Positions 1 to 9,032 of a stretch of DNA of 25,539 nt are shown piece after piece. Numbering within the stretch: the first letter of the stretch is position 1; each line of letters opens with the position of its first letter. This DNA is from CAZNUM01 sp964539305 (GTDB taxonomy: Bacteria > Fidelibacterota > Marinisomatia > Marinisomatales > TCS55), in assembly GCA_964539305.1 (NCBI GenBank), contig CAZIIM010000028.1:1-25539 (forward strand), written 5' to 3'. Both the position numbers and the translations under genes were made by a program. Under the pieces are notes generated by a model. The model saw only the letters and a list, made by a program, of their open reading frames with translations. It made no database searches and was not told the DNA's origin.

Positions 1-2
1 CT

Positions 3-452
3 TTCTGGGGGTTGGGACTGTTCGGCTATCGGGGGCGACCCTGGTGGGCTCTGCTGTTCGGAGCTTTGCCTGATTTACTCTCGTTTGGCATTCTGCTGGT
101 TGGAAGAATTATTGAGGGAAATATTTCCTTTGGCAAACCGGCCCTGGAAACGATTCCTGGCTGGACTTTTGTTGTGTACGACCTGACCCATAGCTTTGTC
201 ACTGTCCTCATCGTCCTGCCACTGGTATTTCGATGGAATAAAGGAGTCGGATTTGCTCTCCTGGCCTGGCCGTTTCACATTCTACTCGATTTCCCTTTTC
301 ACACGGCCGCTTATTTCCCCACCAAATTATTCTGGCCTATCAGCGACTTTTACTTCAGCGGACTATCCTGGGCCACTCCCATGGTCTGGTTTCCCAATCT
401 GGCAGGTTTAATGCTGTTATTTCTTTACCGGTTCAAGTCATCCCGGTCCTAG
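3..452 (+). CDS. YdjM/DUF457-like inner-membrane protein, 5' end cut by window
   Basis: The frame is open to the left edge, so the N-terminus is missing; a TTG at 12 is present but codons upstream of it (F-W-G) fit the protein equally well. About 146 visible residues are strongly hydrophobic with several membrane segments. Conserved-looking polar spots sit inside or beside them: a PDLLSF motif near visible residue 20, a D-LTHS motif near residue 57, and HILLDFPFH near residue 88. That pattern of PD, HS and H-x3-D-x3-H is what the YdjM/DUF457 family of putative membrane metal-dependent hydrolases shows. The real activity and substrate are not known. It is followed by 241 bp without a gene and does not look co-transcribed with the regulator downstream. 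Family placement is from motif recognition only. Confidence 0.6.
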   Translation, partial: FWGLGLFGYRGRPWWALLFGALPDLLSFGILLVGRIIEGNISFGKPALETIPGWTFVVYDLTHSFVTVLIVLPLVFRWNKGVGFALLAWPFHILLDFPFHTAAYFPTKLFWPISDFYFSGLSWATPMVWFPNLAGLMLLFLYRFKSSRS

Positions 453-693
453 TACATCCCTTTACAAAAAAGAGCCATTTCTCTTAAATCTATCTCCGGT
501 ACGGAGCGCACCGATACTGAAAAAATAAGGAAAATTTCATGGTTTACCCTTGCCCCCATCGTCTCTCCTAAAGTAAACTATACTGTCAAACAATGTTCAC
601 CCTCATAATAGTGTACCCAACGGTAATCGTTCCATTATAGATTTCTTCTATATTCGCTGGGTTCTCGATCGCACCCGAACTGGCCTATTCCTA
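453..693. other. Intergenic region upstream of the membrane regulator
   Basis: No gene is supported here. A small imperfect hairpin (AAGAG / CTCTT, about 470-486) lacks a T-tract on the + strand, so it is a weak terminator at best. A CATAAT box at 604-609 has no good -35 partner. The last third (577 onward) is in frame with the next gene and free of stops, and appears to encode the beginning of its signal peptide (see that gene). Confidence 0.4.
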
Positions 694-3600
694 TTGGTAA
701 CTACGAGTGTTTTAAGTGCCCAAACCCCCGGATTCATTGTCCGCCATCTTACGGTTAATGACGGACTTTCTCAGAATCTGATCAGCTGCATGCTCCTGGA
801 TCAGACCGGCTTTCTATGGTTTGGAACGCCTGACGGGCTCAACCGTTATGATGGGTATGAATTTAAACGTTACTATTTTGATCCTGAGAATCCGGATGGA
901 TTGTCCGACAATTCAATCCAGGCCCTCTTTGAGGATCCCGATGGAACCATCTGGATTGGAACCGATCAGAAAGGACTGGACCAGTATCTCCCTGATCTGG
1001 ATCGCTTCAAACACCATGGGATACCTTCCCAGGCGAACCGGTCAATACCATTTACGATTACATCTTTAGCTCCCTACGACCAAACCCGCTTGTGGGTCGG
1101 CACTAATCAGGGCTTATGGTTTTTTGACCGGAAATCATTCCAATGGTCTCATTCAGGCACCTCCCTTTCTCCCAACAAAGAGCCCTTGAGAATTACCTCC
1201 CTTTTGAGAGATCAAAACAATGATTTATGGATTGGTACGTTTCATGGTGTCTTCTGGCTGGATCCTGTAAAAAACAAATTACATCATTATGTCTACGATC
1301 AAAACGATCCCCATTCCCTGTATTCCAATAAAATATTCCATTTTTTTGAAGACACGGCCGGCAGGATCTGGATCGGGACCAGAAAAGGGTTGAATATGTT
1401 TAACCCTATTTCAAGGGAGATGGTTCGGATCCCGATTAAAACGGAGGCCAAACCTCCGGAAATTACCGCAATAATAGGAACACCCGACCACCGTCTCTGG
1501 CTGGCAACTACCCGAAAGGGACTCTTTCGCTACGACCCTGAAACAAATACTCAGTTTCACCTTCCCCTGGACGAATCGAATTCGCAGGGTTTAAGTCCCA
1601 GCGGATTTTATGACCTCCTTGTTGACCGGGATAACCTGCTATGGATTGGCACACAGGGAATGGGAGTGAACGTACTGAATTCTCAACAACCTTTTCACTA
1701 TTATCCTTCTATCCCGGGGGATCAAAACAGCCTTAGTGATCCCAGCATCCGATCTATTTTACTGGATCGGGACTCCATACTCTGGGTTGGGGGCTACAAC
1801 GGATTGGATGCTTTCAATCGTAAAACCGGCACCACCATTCATTATCAATATACGCCAGGGGATACAACCTCGCTTCCCATTCCTTTTGTTTACGCCCTGG
1901 CAGAGGATGAACATGGAAATATCTGGATCGGAACGGAAGGAGATGGACTGGTCCGACTGGACCGACAAACCGGGAATATCACCCATTACCCCGTCAGGAA
2001 AAATGATCCCTATGGTCTGCCAGGAAAATTCGTTTTTTCCTTGTTTTTTGATTCAAAAGAAGACCTATGGATCGGAACAAATAAAGGCCTGTCACAATTA
2101 TTAAAAAAGAATCGTTCCCTGGGGAAATTCAACCATTATACGCCCGAAAATTCAGGGCTGCCCGGGCCAATCGTATCCTGTATCATTGAAGACCCATTTG
2201 GTAATCTCTGGGTCGGGACTGAGTCTTCCGGTATAGGTATCCTGAATAAAAAGGACCACCGTTTCCGGGCTATCCGTCACGATCCAACGGTTCCAAATTC
2301 ATTGAGTGATAACCGGATTCTCTGTATCCTGCCTGAGAAAACAGGTTCTATCTGGATTGGTCTGAAGGGCGGCGGCTTGGACCAATTGAAGTATGATGAC
2401 TATGATGCGCTTAATCCTGGACGATCCAAGTTCGACCATTACAACAAGCAGGATGGCTTGCCGAACGATGTGGTGTATGGGATCCTAAAAGATGATCAGG
2501 GAAACTTGTGGCTGAGTACTAACTGGGGGATTATTCGTTTTAATCCTGAGTCACAAACCTTTAAAGAATTTCCATTGATTTATGGTCAGCAGAGTCGGGA
2601 ATTTAACCGCGGTGCCTGGCATCGTGGTTGGAACGGTGAACTGTTTTTCGGTGGGATTCGTGGCTTAAACAGTTTTTTCCCTGCAGAAATCGATAAAAAT
2701 ATTGCACCACCCATTATCGTTTTAACCAATATTAAAATTTTAAATCAGTCCTTAAAACCCGGCATTGCCTCACCGGAGGGTATTCTTATTAATCAGACCG
2801 CCAATTATTTATCGGGAATTACTTTAAACTATAAAGCACTATCGACCACCCTGGAATTCTCCGCCCTCAGTTTTTTGGATCCTCTGCATAATCGCTACCG
2901 TTACCGGTTGAAGGGTATTCTGGACGAGTGGCTCAGCATTTCGGCGACGCAACGGGTCATCACATTAACCCATTTACCCTCAGGACGTTACACTTTGGAA
3001 ATCCAGGCAGCCAACGCCACCGGTATCTGGAATCAAAACAGCAAACGATTGGTAATGCATGTTCAATCAGCTCCCTGGAAAACTTGGTGGGCCATTCTCA
3101 TTTATATCCTTATCCTCAGTTTATCCATATTTACCTTCATTCGCCTGCGCCTGCGACAGGCCCGCCAACGAACCGCCGAACTGGAACGGCAGGTGGCGGA
3201 ACGGACCGCTGAAATTCAATCCAATGAGAAGAAGCTGCAGGAACAGAATGCCTTTCTTGAAACTGTTATCGAATCTCTCACCTATCCCTTTTATGTGGTG
3301 GAGGTCAAGACTTACAAACTGGTTATGGCGAACTCTGCTGCCCGTGCCTGGGGAAAAACCGATGCCAACACTTGCTATGCCCTGAAGGCCGATCAGAATA
3401 AACCCTGCGAAGGGCAGGACTGTCCCCTGCGGAATCTGAAACGCTTTAAAGATCATCATATAAAACGTGAGTCAATCGTGGATTTTGAAGGGAAGGAAAG
3501 GCACATTGAAATTCATTCCCACCCCATTTTTAATGAAGCGGGGGAGATTGACCAAATTATTGAATATTATATCGATATCAGCGACCGTGTGCGGTTGGAA

Positions 3601-4050
3601 CTATCCCTGAAAGATAATCTGGAGGCAAGAAATCGCGAACTTACGACTCAAGCCATGAAGATGGCCCGTGATCATGAATCTACTATGGCTGTCCTAAAAG
3701 AACTGGATCAATTAAGAAAATCCAGTTCTGGAATCGATTCTACCCTTATCCGGAACATTGAAACCAGCCTTAAATCACAGCTTTCTCCGGGAACGGAGTG
3801 GGATGAATTTGAAACCTGGTTCAAGGAAGTCCATAAGAATTTTTATGACCGTTTAATACAACGGGTACCAGATCTAACGACCCGTGAATTAAAAATATGT
3901 GCTTTTCTCAAACTGAAATTGAACACGAAGGAAATCGCCAGCCTGACAAACCTGTCTGCCAAATCCATTGAAGTCTACCGATCCAGAATCCGAAAACGCC
4001 TCGGTGTCCCCACAGGTGAAAATCTGATCAACTTTATTAATCAAATATAA
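694..4050 (+). CDS. Membrane-spanning two-propeller/Y_Y_Y sensor with PAS and LuxR-type HTH output
   Basis: Predicted one-polypeptide signal transducer of 1118 residues. Fourteen repeats of the form (L/I)W(I/V)GT-x(2-4)-GL (residues about 43-670) make two seven-bladed propellers, as in the sensor half of Bacteroides hybrid two-component systems. A Y_Y_Y domain follows (about 700-795), then one membrane helix (799-818), a short coiled coil, a PAS domain (852-969) with cysteines C894, C905 and C910, a second coiled coil, and a C-terminal LuxR/NarL-type HTH (1062-1106). There is no histidine-kinase or receiver domain, so ligand sensing outside would pass straight to a membrane-tethered DNA-binding domain. 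The start is uncertain: the TTG at 694 falls in the middle of a signal peptide whose basic n-region and first hydrophobic residues are encoded upstream in frame (652-693) without an ATG, GTG or TTG. An ATT at 652 or 634 would give a full signal peptide ending SA-Q. Architecture is certain; the signal is unknown. Confidence 0.88.
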   Translation: MVTTSVLSAQTPGFIVRHLTVNDGLSQNLISCMLLDQTGFLWFGTPDGLNRYDGYEFKRYYFDPENPDGLSDNSIQALFEDPDGTIWIGTDQKGLDQYLPDLDRFKHHGIPSQANRSIPFTITSLAPYDQTRLWVGTNQGLWFFDRKSFQWSHSGTSLSPNKEPLRITSLLRDQNNDLWIGTFHGVFWLDPVKNKLHHYVYDQNDPHSLYSNKIFHFFEDTAGRIWIGTRKGLNMFNPISREMVRIPIKTEAKPPEITAIIGTPDHRLWLATTRKGLFRYDPETNTQFHLPLDESNSQGLSPSGFYDLLVDRDNLLWIGTQGMGVNVLNSQQPFHYYPSIPGDQNSLSDPSIRSILLDRDSILWVGGYNGLDAFNRKTGTTIHYQYTPGDTTSLPIPFVYALAEDEHGNIWIGTEGDGLVRLDRQTGNITHYPVRKNDPYGLPGKFVFSLFFDSKEDLWIGTNKGLSQLLKKNRSLGKFNHYTPENSGLPGPIVSCIIEDPFGNLWVGTESSGIGILNKKDHRFRAIRHDPTVPNSLSDNRILCILPEKTGSIWIGLKGGGLDQLKYDDYDALNPGRSKFDHYNKQDGLPNDVVYGILKDDQGNLWLSTNWGIIRFNPESQTFKEFPLIYGQQSREFNRGAWHRGWNGELFFGGIRGLNSFFPAEIDKNIAPPIIVLTNIKILNQSLKPGIASPEGILINQTANYLSGITLNYKALSTTLEFSALSFLDPLHNRYRYRLKGILDEWLSISATQRVITLTHLPSGRYTLEIQAANATGIWNQNSKRLVMHVQSAPWKTWWAILIYILILSLSIFTFIRLRLRQARQRTAELERQVAERTAEIQSNEKKLQEQNAFLETVIESLTYPFYVVEVKTYKLVMANSAARAWGKTDANTCYALKADQNKPCEGQDCPLRNLKRFKDHHIKRESIVDFEGKERHIEIHSHPIFNEAGEIDQIIEYYIDISDRVRLELSLKDNLEARNRELTTQAMKMARDHESTMAVLKELDQLRKSSSGIDSTLIRNIETSLKSQLSPGTEWDEFETWFKEVHKNFYDRLIQRVPDLTTRELKICAFLKLKLNTKEIASLTNLSAKSIEVYRSRIRKRLGVPTGENLINFINQI

Positions 4051-4179
4051 TATTCCGCTCACTCCAACTTGGTGTGTGCCAGGGAAGGAATATGGCCTCC
4101 TTCTATTCAATGATATGTACGATTAAAGCGATATTCGCATCTTCCAATCTCCTTTAATAAAGTCCTAAAAAACGGACAA

Positions 4180-4220
4180 AATAGAGGTTTTGTTAAGGTC
4201 AATAGAGGTTTTGCTAAGGT
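4180..4220 (+). repeat. Two 20-bp direct repeats at 21-bp period
   Basis: AATAGAGGTTTTGYTAAGGT occurs at 4180-4199 and 4201-4220 with a single T/C difference. The 21-bp period is two helical turns, so both copies present the same face of the DNA. They end 6 bp before a TATAAT box, covering the -35 position, where an activator would bind. The obvious candidate binder is the HTH regulator encoded just upstream; that link is inference. Confidence 0.7.
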
Positions 4221-4226
4221 GTTACA

Positions 4227-4232
4227 TATAAT
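4227..4232 (+). promoter_or_regulatory. TATAAT -10 box, probable activator-dependent promoter
   Basis: Perfect TATAAT. At the usual 17-bp distance upstream (4204-4209, AGAGGT) there is no -35 consensus; that position is inside the second direct repeat. This is typical of promoters that need an activator. Transcription would start near 4239, giving a leader that includes the 81-codon ORF before the large secreted protein. Confidence 0.45.
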
Positions 4233-4265
4233 TGCCGGTCATAGTTTAGGGCCACAGACAGACTC

Positions 4266-4511
4266 ATGAAACCCGAATTACCACGTAAAAATTCTTTGCC
4301 CTCGACGGACAATTCGACTGGGGAACCGCCTGAGAAGCCAGAAAGCGGAGATTTAGAGCAATTAAAGGTCCAATTTAAAATATTAAAAAAGTATTTAAAG
4401 GAAAATTCAGGGGAAATGACGGGTGATTCAGTTAAAACAAAAACACCTATCCGCTTAAGAATTCAAAGAGCACGTGAAATTGATAAAGGAGAAGAAAATG
4501 AAAGCAAATAA
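4266..4511 (+). CDS. Possible small hydrophilic leader protein, unrecognised
   Basis: An 81-codon ORF starts about 30 nt after the predicted transcription start and its last 14 nt overlap the start of the next gene (ATG at 4498, stop TAA 4509-4511). The product is rich in Lys, Glu, Pro and Ser, has no membrane segment, and shows a short helical-looking Lys/Leu stretch around residues 31-46. No Shine-Dalgarno is seen before its ATG. I do not recognise it. It may be a real coupled gene or merely an open stretch of leader mRNA; the overlap with a well-marked start codon is the main reason for listing it. Confidence 0.35.
   Translation: MKPELPRKNSLPSTDNSTGEPPEKPESGDLEQLKVQFKILKKYLKENSGEMTGDSVKTKTPIRLRIQRAREIDKGEENESK
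4485..4491 (+). promoter_or_regulatory. Ribosome binding site fixing the start at 4498
   Basis: AAAGGAG lies 6 nt before the ATG at 4498. This favours 4498 over the in-frame GTG at 4474, which would place the Shine-Dalgarno inside the coding sequence and add eight charged residues in front of the signal peptide. Confidence 0.75.
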
Positions 4512-7500
4512 ATATATAAGTAAGATCATACAAGGTCTTTTGCTCACGGTATTTGTAGCTGCCCAATCGATGGGATCGTTTCCAGGTTTAGCGCTGGATA
4601 GCTACAATTTCGGTGTCAAAACCGTTAACGGTGATGCCGCTGATATTGATCATGACGGCGATCTCGATTTCATCACCTCCCAGACCTATTTCGGTCACTT
4701 CCATTTCACACGTAACGACGGTGCGAATGGATTGGTGAATGGGTATATCACGAATTATGTCAGTGATGGGAAATTCATCGATTTTGACGGTGATGGCTTC
4801 GCGGATATTGTGAACATTTATAATTACGGCGGAGTCGGTACCCATGGCCTTCAGTTCAGGCAGAATAACCAGGCAGGCGGCTTTACGCATCTCAGCACGA
4901 TGAGTGCTACCGATCTTGGTACCAGTCTCCTTGGCATGAATAGTATTGCCGTTGGCGATTATGATAATGATGGTGATGAAGATTTACTACTAGCCGGAAG
5001 TCGCTCCAATCAAAATGCTGTTGTGCTCCAAAATGACGGCAGCGGGAATTTTACCGAGGCCGCCAAGGTGAGTTGGGGAAATGGCCAGACCAATGATGCC
5101 AATGAAGCTGTATGGGCGGATTTTAACGGAGATGGTCTGCTCGATTTTATGATTCTGATTCAATCCTGGGATGCCAACCAGCCCTTACCCATGGTCTGGC
5201 AGAATACAGGTTCTGGTTTCCAGGCCGCCTATACTGAGCCATCACCTGGTGTCGGTCTCTGGACCCGGGATGGTTCAGCCGCAGACCTGGATGGCGATGG
5301 CGATATCGACATCGTTGCGCAAGGGTCGCTGGGCAATGGTTTTCAAGGTGTGCTGATTTATGAAAATACCGGCAATTTCACCTTTACCCGGCATCAGATT
5401 TACGACCAGACCGGAATGACGCTGGGTGGTGTTCGTGCAGCCGATTTTGACTCTGATGGTGACATGGATCTGGTGACAACCACAGGAATCACCTGGGATT
5501 CCGTAAACAGTCAGCGTCTTTTACTGCTTGAAAACCTAGGCGGACTCAACTTCAACCCAGGTTGGGAAGGATCAACAACTACAGGCACGCTGGCAACCGC
5601 CATCAGTAGCATTTCCTGGGTAGGAGATGCCGAAGGAGATGGGGATCTGGAAGTCCTCACCGGCGAATATTATTCAGGATTCCTGTGGGGATTCAATTCT
5701 CCACCAGTGGCTGTCCCGCATCAACAGACTTTTACCATCTATGGTGCCAACGGTAACCCGGGCGATATCGACCCTTATAGCCAGTCCCTACCAGCCGGCG
5801 CCACTACCTGGCAGCCGGTGTATCTCACCGGTTGGCATCCCTGGGGCTTTATCCCCAATACGAATTCCTGGGTGAATTTCGATCCTGATAACACCGTTGG
5901 GATTAATACGCGCACACCCTACCGGATCCGCTTTATGGTTCCCGCCGATTTTACGAACCCGTCTTTAACCTTCAATCTGAAGGCAGATAACCGGGCATTA
6001 ATCTGGATCAACGACACGTTCATTGATAGTGTGGATGGTCAAGGTTCACCAGCCGTGGATGCGACCATTGCTTCGCAGGCGCTGCATCCGGGCTTAAACG
6101 AAATCCGTCTGACCATGGTCGACTGGGGCGGCATTGTGGGTTTCAATTACCGCATTGACGTCACCATGACTTCGGCAGAAGATATTTCCGGTTCTGTACT
6201 GACCAATGGTCAAGCCGCAGCGCTAAATAATCCGCCGATTGCCAATGCCGGTCCTGATCAGAACAGCACGTCAGCAGCCGTTACGCTGGACGGATCTGGT
6301 TCTTCCGATCCCGATGGCAACCTCCTTATCTATAGCTGGAGTATCGGCGGTACCGAGATTGCCATCGGCGTTAACCCCACGGTTAATTTAGCCGACGGTA
6401 CCCATGATATTCTGTTAACCGTCTCTGATGGAGAGCTCAGTGCAACTGACAATGTTTTGGTAACCGTATCGACTGGTCTAGACCCGTATGCATTAGGGCT
6501 GGATCCGAATGCACTGGCACGTACGCCGTGGGAAAAACATTCCGGGCTGGAAGAAGCCAACGGCTATCCTTACGGTGTGGTACCATTCAACTCTTCCGGA
6601 CATCAACATGGCTGGGAAGGCGAATATGCAGTATCCACCGTTCCGGGCGCTACGAATCAAGGCTGGGGACCGGCACCTGATGGAAACACGATTGGATTCT
6701 ACGGAGAAGGATCACCTGGTACACCATCTTTGATTGATGATGCCGGTTACAGCTGTCAGACGGCAGTGGACTTTACCTACTTCCAGACGTTTGTAAACGT
6801 TCCGGCCAATACTTCTGTCACTCAATTCTCCATCAATTTCAATGGGATGGATGACGGCAGCCGGATCACCATTTATAATTCAACCTATCCTGGTGGTATT
6901 GTCGATCCCGGTAGTTATGTCTATTTGGGCGGATCTGCTACGGCCAATCTGGCTAGCTATGTCACGGAAGGTGTAAACCGTATCGTGGTAACCCAGGTAG
7001 ACGATTGCCCGGGCGGAAACACCCTTGCCTATGCGCAAATTACCCTGAACGGTGCCTCCGTGAGCTACAATACAGCTCCAACAGCCGACGCCGGTGTGGA
7101 TCAGAGTTTCGATTGTGTTGTGAGCGCCCAGAATGTTCAACTGGACGGATCCGGTTCTTCCGATCCCGAAGGGGACGCTTTGACCTATGTCTGGACTGAA
7201 GGCAGTACCCAATTGGCAACCGGTTCCAATCCCGTGGTATCCCTGGGTATCGGTGACCACACCCTGACACTGACAGTGTCGGATGGTGAATTCAGTGCAT
7301 CCGATCAAGTGGTCATCGCCGTTAACGGCGACACGGAGCCTCCGGTTCTAACCTTGACCGGTAATAATCCTATTCAGACGATTTGTCTGTACAGTTATAC
7401 CGATCCCGGCGTGACCGTTTCGGATAATTGTGATCTGAATCCTACTGTAACCGTGACGTCCACCGTGGATACCAACGCCGTCGGCAGTTATGAAGTCACT

Positions 7501-9012
7501 TACACCGCTACCGATGCCAGTGGCAACAGCGCCAGCATTACTCGGACCGTGGACGTGATTAATCATGATCCGGTCGTGAGCAATCCTCCGGCGGAGGTGG
7601 TCCTGAGCTACGGGGAAGCGGATCTCAGCGCGACGGTTGATTTGAGCGCCATCTTTTCCGATCCTGACGGGCACAGCATGACTTTCAGTGCCGGGTTGGA
7701 CTCGACCGATGCCGTCGCTATGACCTTTGACGGTACCGTAGTGACAGTGAGCGCTCTTGATCTGGGCAGCGGAACCGTTAACATTGGTGCGACCGATGCC
7801 TGTGGCGGATCAGTGACAACCCAGTTTACTGTTACCGTGAATGTGACGGAGGATCTGGCAGGTTCGGTGGTCTTTGCCCTGAGCCAGGCAGAACTCAAGA
7901 AGGAAACGGACGTTGTCTCCGGAAACCTGGTCGTCAACAACACCTATGCGGATGATGATGACCATGGTGATTCTGACGATGAAGAGGATGACGACCATGA
8001 TGACCATAATAAAGTCCATTACGAACTGAAACTGGACAAAGAAGTCACTACAGCAGCGGGATATTTCCTGAAAGCCAATGGCGTTCAGATTAAGAAAGAT
8101 GCCCAGATTGGCGGTGATGTATTTGCCAATGTACTGGATAATAAAGGTGACATTCTCGGAGCTGAATACAGTCCCGTGACCCTACCCGTGTTCAGCAATT
8201 TACCTCCTTTCAAAATGTTCCCAGGAGGAGCCACAGAAGTAAAGGTGAAGAAAAATAAAACAGTGACGCTCGTACCGGGCGATTACGGAAAAGTGGAAGT
8301 GGGTGAAAACGGTCGCCTGAATCTTACAGGTGGGGAATATCACTTCAAATCCATCAAGCTCAAGAAAAAAGCGCGGCTTCGTTTTGAAGCGGCTTCTCAA
8401 GTCACAGTCGTAGACAAATTTAAGGCTGAGAAACAGAGCTATGTGGGTCCTGCTGACGGAGCCCTGATCGATGCTTCTGGAATTATATTCTACGTCGCAG
8501 GCGAAGATAAAGACGAGGTTGAGTTTGGTGAGCGGAGCCAGGTTTTTGCCACTGTTTATGCTCCTACCAGTGAAATCAAGCTCAAAAAAGAAGTGGATTT
8601 CACCGGAGCGTTGTACGGCAAGAAGGTACACGTCGACAAGGAAGCTACCCTGACTCTGGATAGCTACTTCGGCAGTGGCAGTGGCGTTATGCTGGCCCGC
8701 ATCGCTACCTGGGAAGAACCGGCCGTCATTGAGGATCTTTCGATTCCTTCCAACTTCACGTTACACCAAAACTATCCAAATCCGTTTAACCCCACAACGA
8801 CCCTCTCCTACGAGTTGGGGGACAATGGTCCCGTGCGGTTGACGGTTTACGATTTGACCGGACGTGAAATTGCCACCATCGTCAATCAGTACCAGCCCGC
8901 CGGACGGTATACCATCCAATTTGATGGATCCCGCCTCAGCAGTGGTACCTACCTAGTGGTATTGACATCCGAGAACAAACGTAGCGTAAAGAAAATGACA
9001 TTACTGAAATAA
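4498..9012 (+). CDS. Large secreted multidomain protein: FG-GAP propeller, PKD/Ig-like modules, Asp/His cluster, sorting domain
   Basis: 1504 residues, probably exported and then sorted to the surface by a type IX-like route. Order of parts: signal peptide (1-30); seven FG-GAP/VCBS repeats with Ca-binding D-x-D-x-DG loops (about 45-395), i.e. one seven-bladed propeller; a beta-sandwich module (about 408-565); a PKD domain (577-658); a second beta-sandwich (660-858); a second PKD (860-944); an HYR/DUF5011-like Ig domain (945-1021); a cadherin-like domain (1022-1115); a stretch of almost only Asp, Glu and His (1150-1169); a Lys- and Val-rich repetitive beta-solenoid-like domain (about 1175-1398); and the NYPNPFNP sorting module (1416-1504), ending KMTLLK. 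No catalytic domain is recognisable, so adhesion, matrix or ion-binding roles are more likely than enzymatic ones. It sits behind the repeat-bearing promoter and is followed by a strong terminator. Confidence 0.9.
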   Translation: MKANKYISKIIQGLLLTVFVAAQSMGSFPGLALDSYNFGVKTVNGDAADIDHDGDLDFITSQTYFGHFHFTRNDGANGLVNGYITNYVSDGKFIDFDGDGFADIVNIYNYGGVGTHGLQFRQNNQAGGFTHLSTMSATDLGTSLLGMNSIAVGDYDNDGDEDLLLAGSRSNQNAVVLQNDGSGNFTEAAKVSWGNGQTNDANEAVWADFNGDGLLDFMILIQSWDANQPLPMVWQNTGSGFQAAYTEPSPGVGLWTRDGSAADLDGDGDIDIVAQGSLGNGFQGVLIYENTGNFTFTRHQIYDQTGMTLGGVRAADFDSDGDMDLVTTTGITWDSVNSQRLLLLENLGGLNFNPGWEGSTTTGTLATAISSISWVGDAEGDGDLEVLTGEYYSGFLWGFNSPPVAVPHQQTFTIYGANGNPGDIDPYSQSLPAGATTWQPVYLTGWHPWGFIPNTNSWVNFDPDNTVGINTRTPYRIRFMVPADFTNPSLTFNLKADNRALIWINDTFIDSVDGQGSPAVDATIASQALHPGLNEIRLTMVDWGGIVGFNYRIDVTMTSAEDISGSVLTNGQAAALNNPPIANAGPDQNSTSAAVTLDGSGSSDPDGNLLIYSWSIGGTEIAIGVNPTVNLADGTHDILLTVSDGELSATDNVLVTVSTGLDPYALGLDPNALARTPWEKHSGLEEANGYPYGVVPFNSSGHQHGWEGEYAVSTVPGATNQGWGPAPDGNTIGFYGEGSPGTPSLIDDAGYSCQTAVDFTYFQTFVNVPANTSVTQFSINFNGMDDGSRITIYNSTYPGGIVDPGSYVYLGGSATANLASYVTEGVNRIVVTQVDDCPGGNTLAYAQITLNGASVSYNTAPTADAGVDQSFDCVVSAQNVQLDGSGSSDPEGDALTYVWTEGSTQLATGSNPVVSLGIGDHTLTLTVSDGEFSASDQVVIAVNGDTEPPVLTLTGNNPIQTICLYSYTDPGVTVSDNCDLNPTVTVTSTVDTNAVGSYEVTYTATDASGNSASITRTVDVINHDPVVSNPPAEVVLSYGEADLSATVDLSAIFSDPDGHSMTFSAGLDSTDAVAMTFDGTVVTVSALDLGSGTVNIGATDACGGSVTTQFTVTVNVTEDLAGSVVFALSQAELKKETDVVSGNLVVNNTYADDDDHGDSDDEEDDDHDDHNKVHYELKLDKEVTTAAGYFLKANGVQIKKDAQIGGDVFANVLDNKGDILGAEYSPVTLPVFSNLPPFKMFPGGATEVKVKKNKTVTLVPGDYGKVEVGENGRLNLTGGEYHFKSIKLKKKARLRFEAASQVTVVDKFKAEKQSYVGPADGALIDASGIIFYVAGEDKDEVEFGERSQVFATVYAPTSEIKLKKEVDFTGALYGKKVHVDKEATLTLDSYFGSGSGVMLARIATWEEPAVIEDLSIPSNFTLHQNYPNPFNPTTTLSYELGDNGPVRLTVYDLTGREIATIVNQYQPAGRYTIQFDGSRLSSGTYLVVLTSENKRSVKKMTLLK

Positions 9013-9032
9013 ATTTCAGCACTGACCCATCC

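Larger units (their letters stand above)
4051..4265. other. Intergenic region between regulator and its presumed target
   Basis: Holds a short hairpin (GAAGGA 4084-4089 / TCCTTC 4098-4103, 8-nt loop) without a clear T-tract, which could be a weak terminator for the regulator gene, followed by the direct repeats and -10 box listed separately. Confidence 0.4.

Noticed and set aside
470..486. Terminator after the YdjM-like gene
   Set aside because: Only a 5-bp stem and no T-tract on the + strand.
4180..4220. CRISPR-like array
   Set aside because: Only two copies with one base between them and no spacers or cas genes; the place beside a -10 box fits an operator.
6880..7308. 142-codon - strand frame opposite the secreted protein
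   Set aside because: Opposite-strand reading of repetitive PKD-coding DNA; the + frame has clear domains across the whole stretch.
8200..8631. 143-codon - strand frame opposite the solenoid domain
   Set aside because: Shadow of the Lys/Val-rich + strand coding sequence; no start signal or family features.
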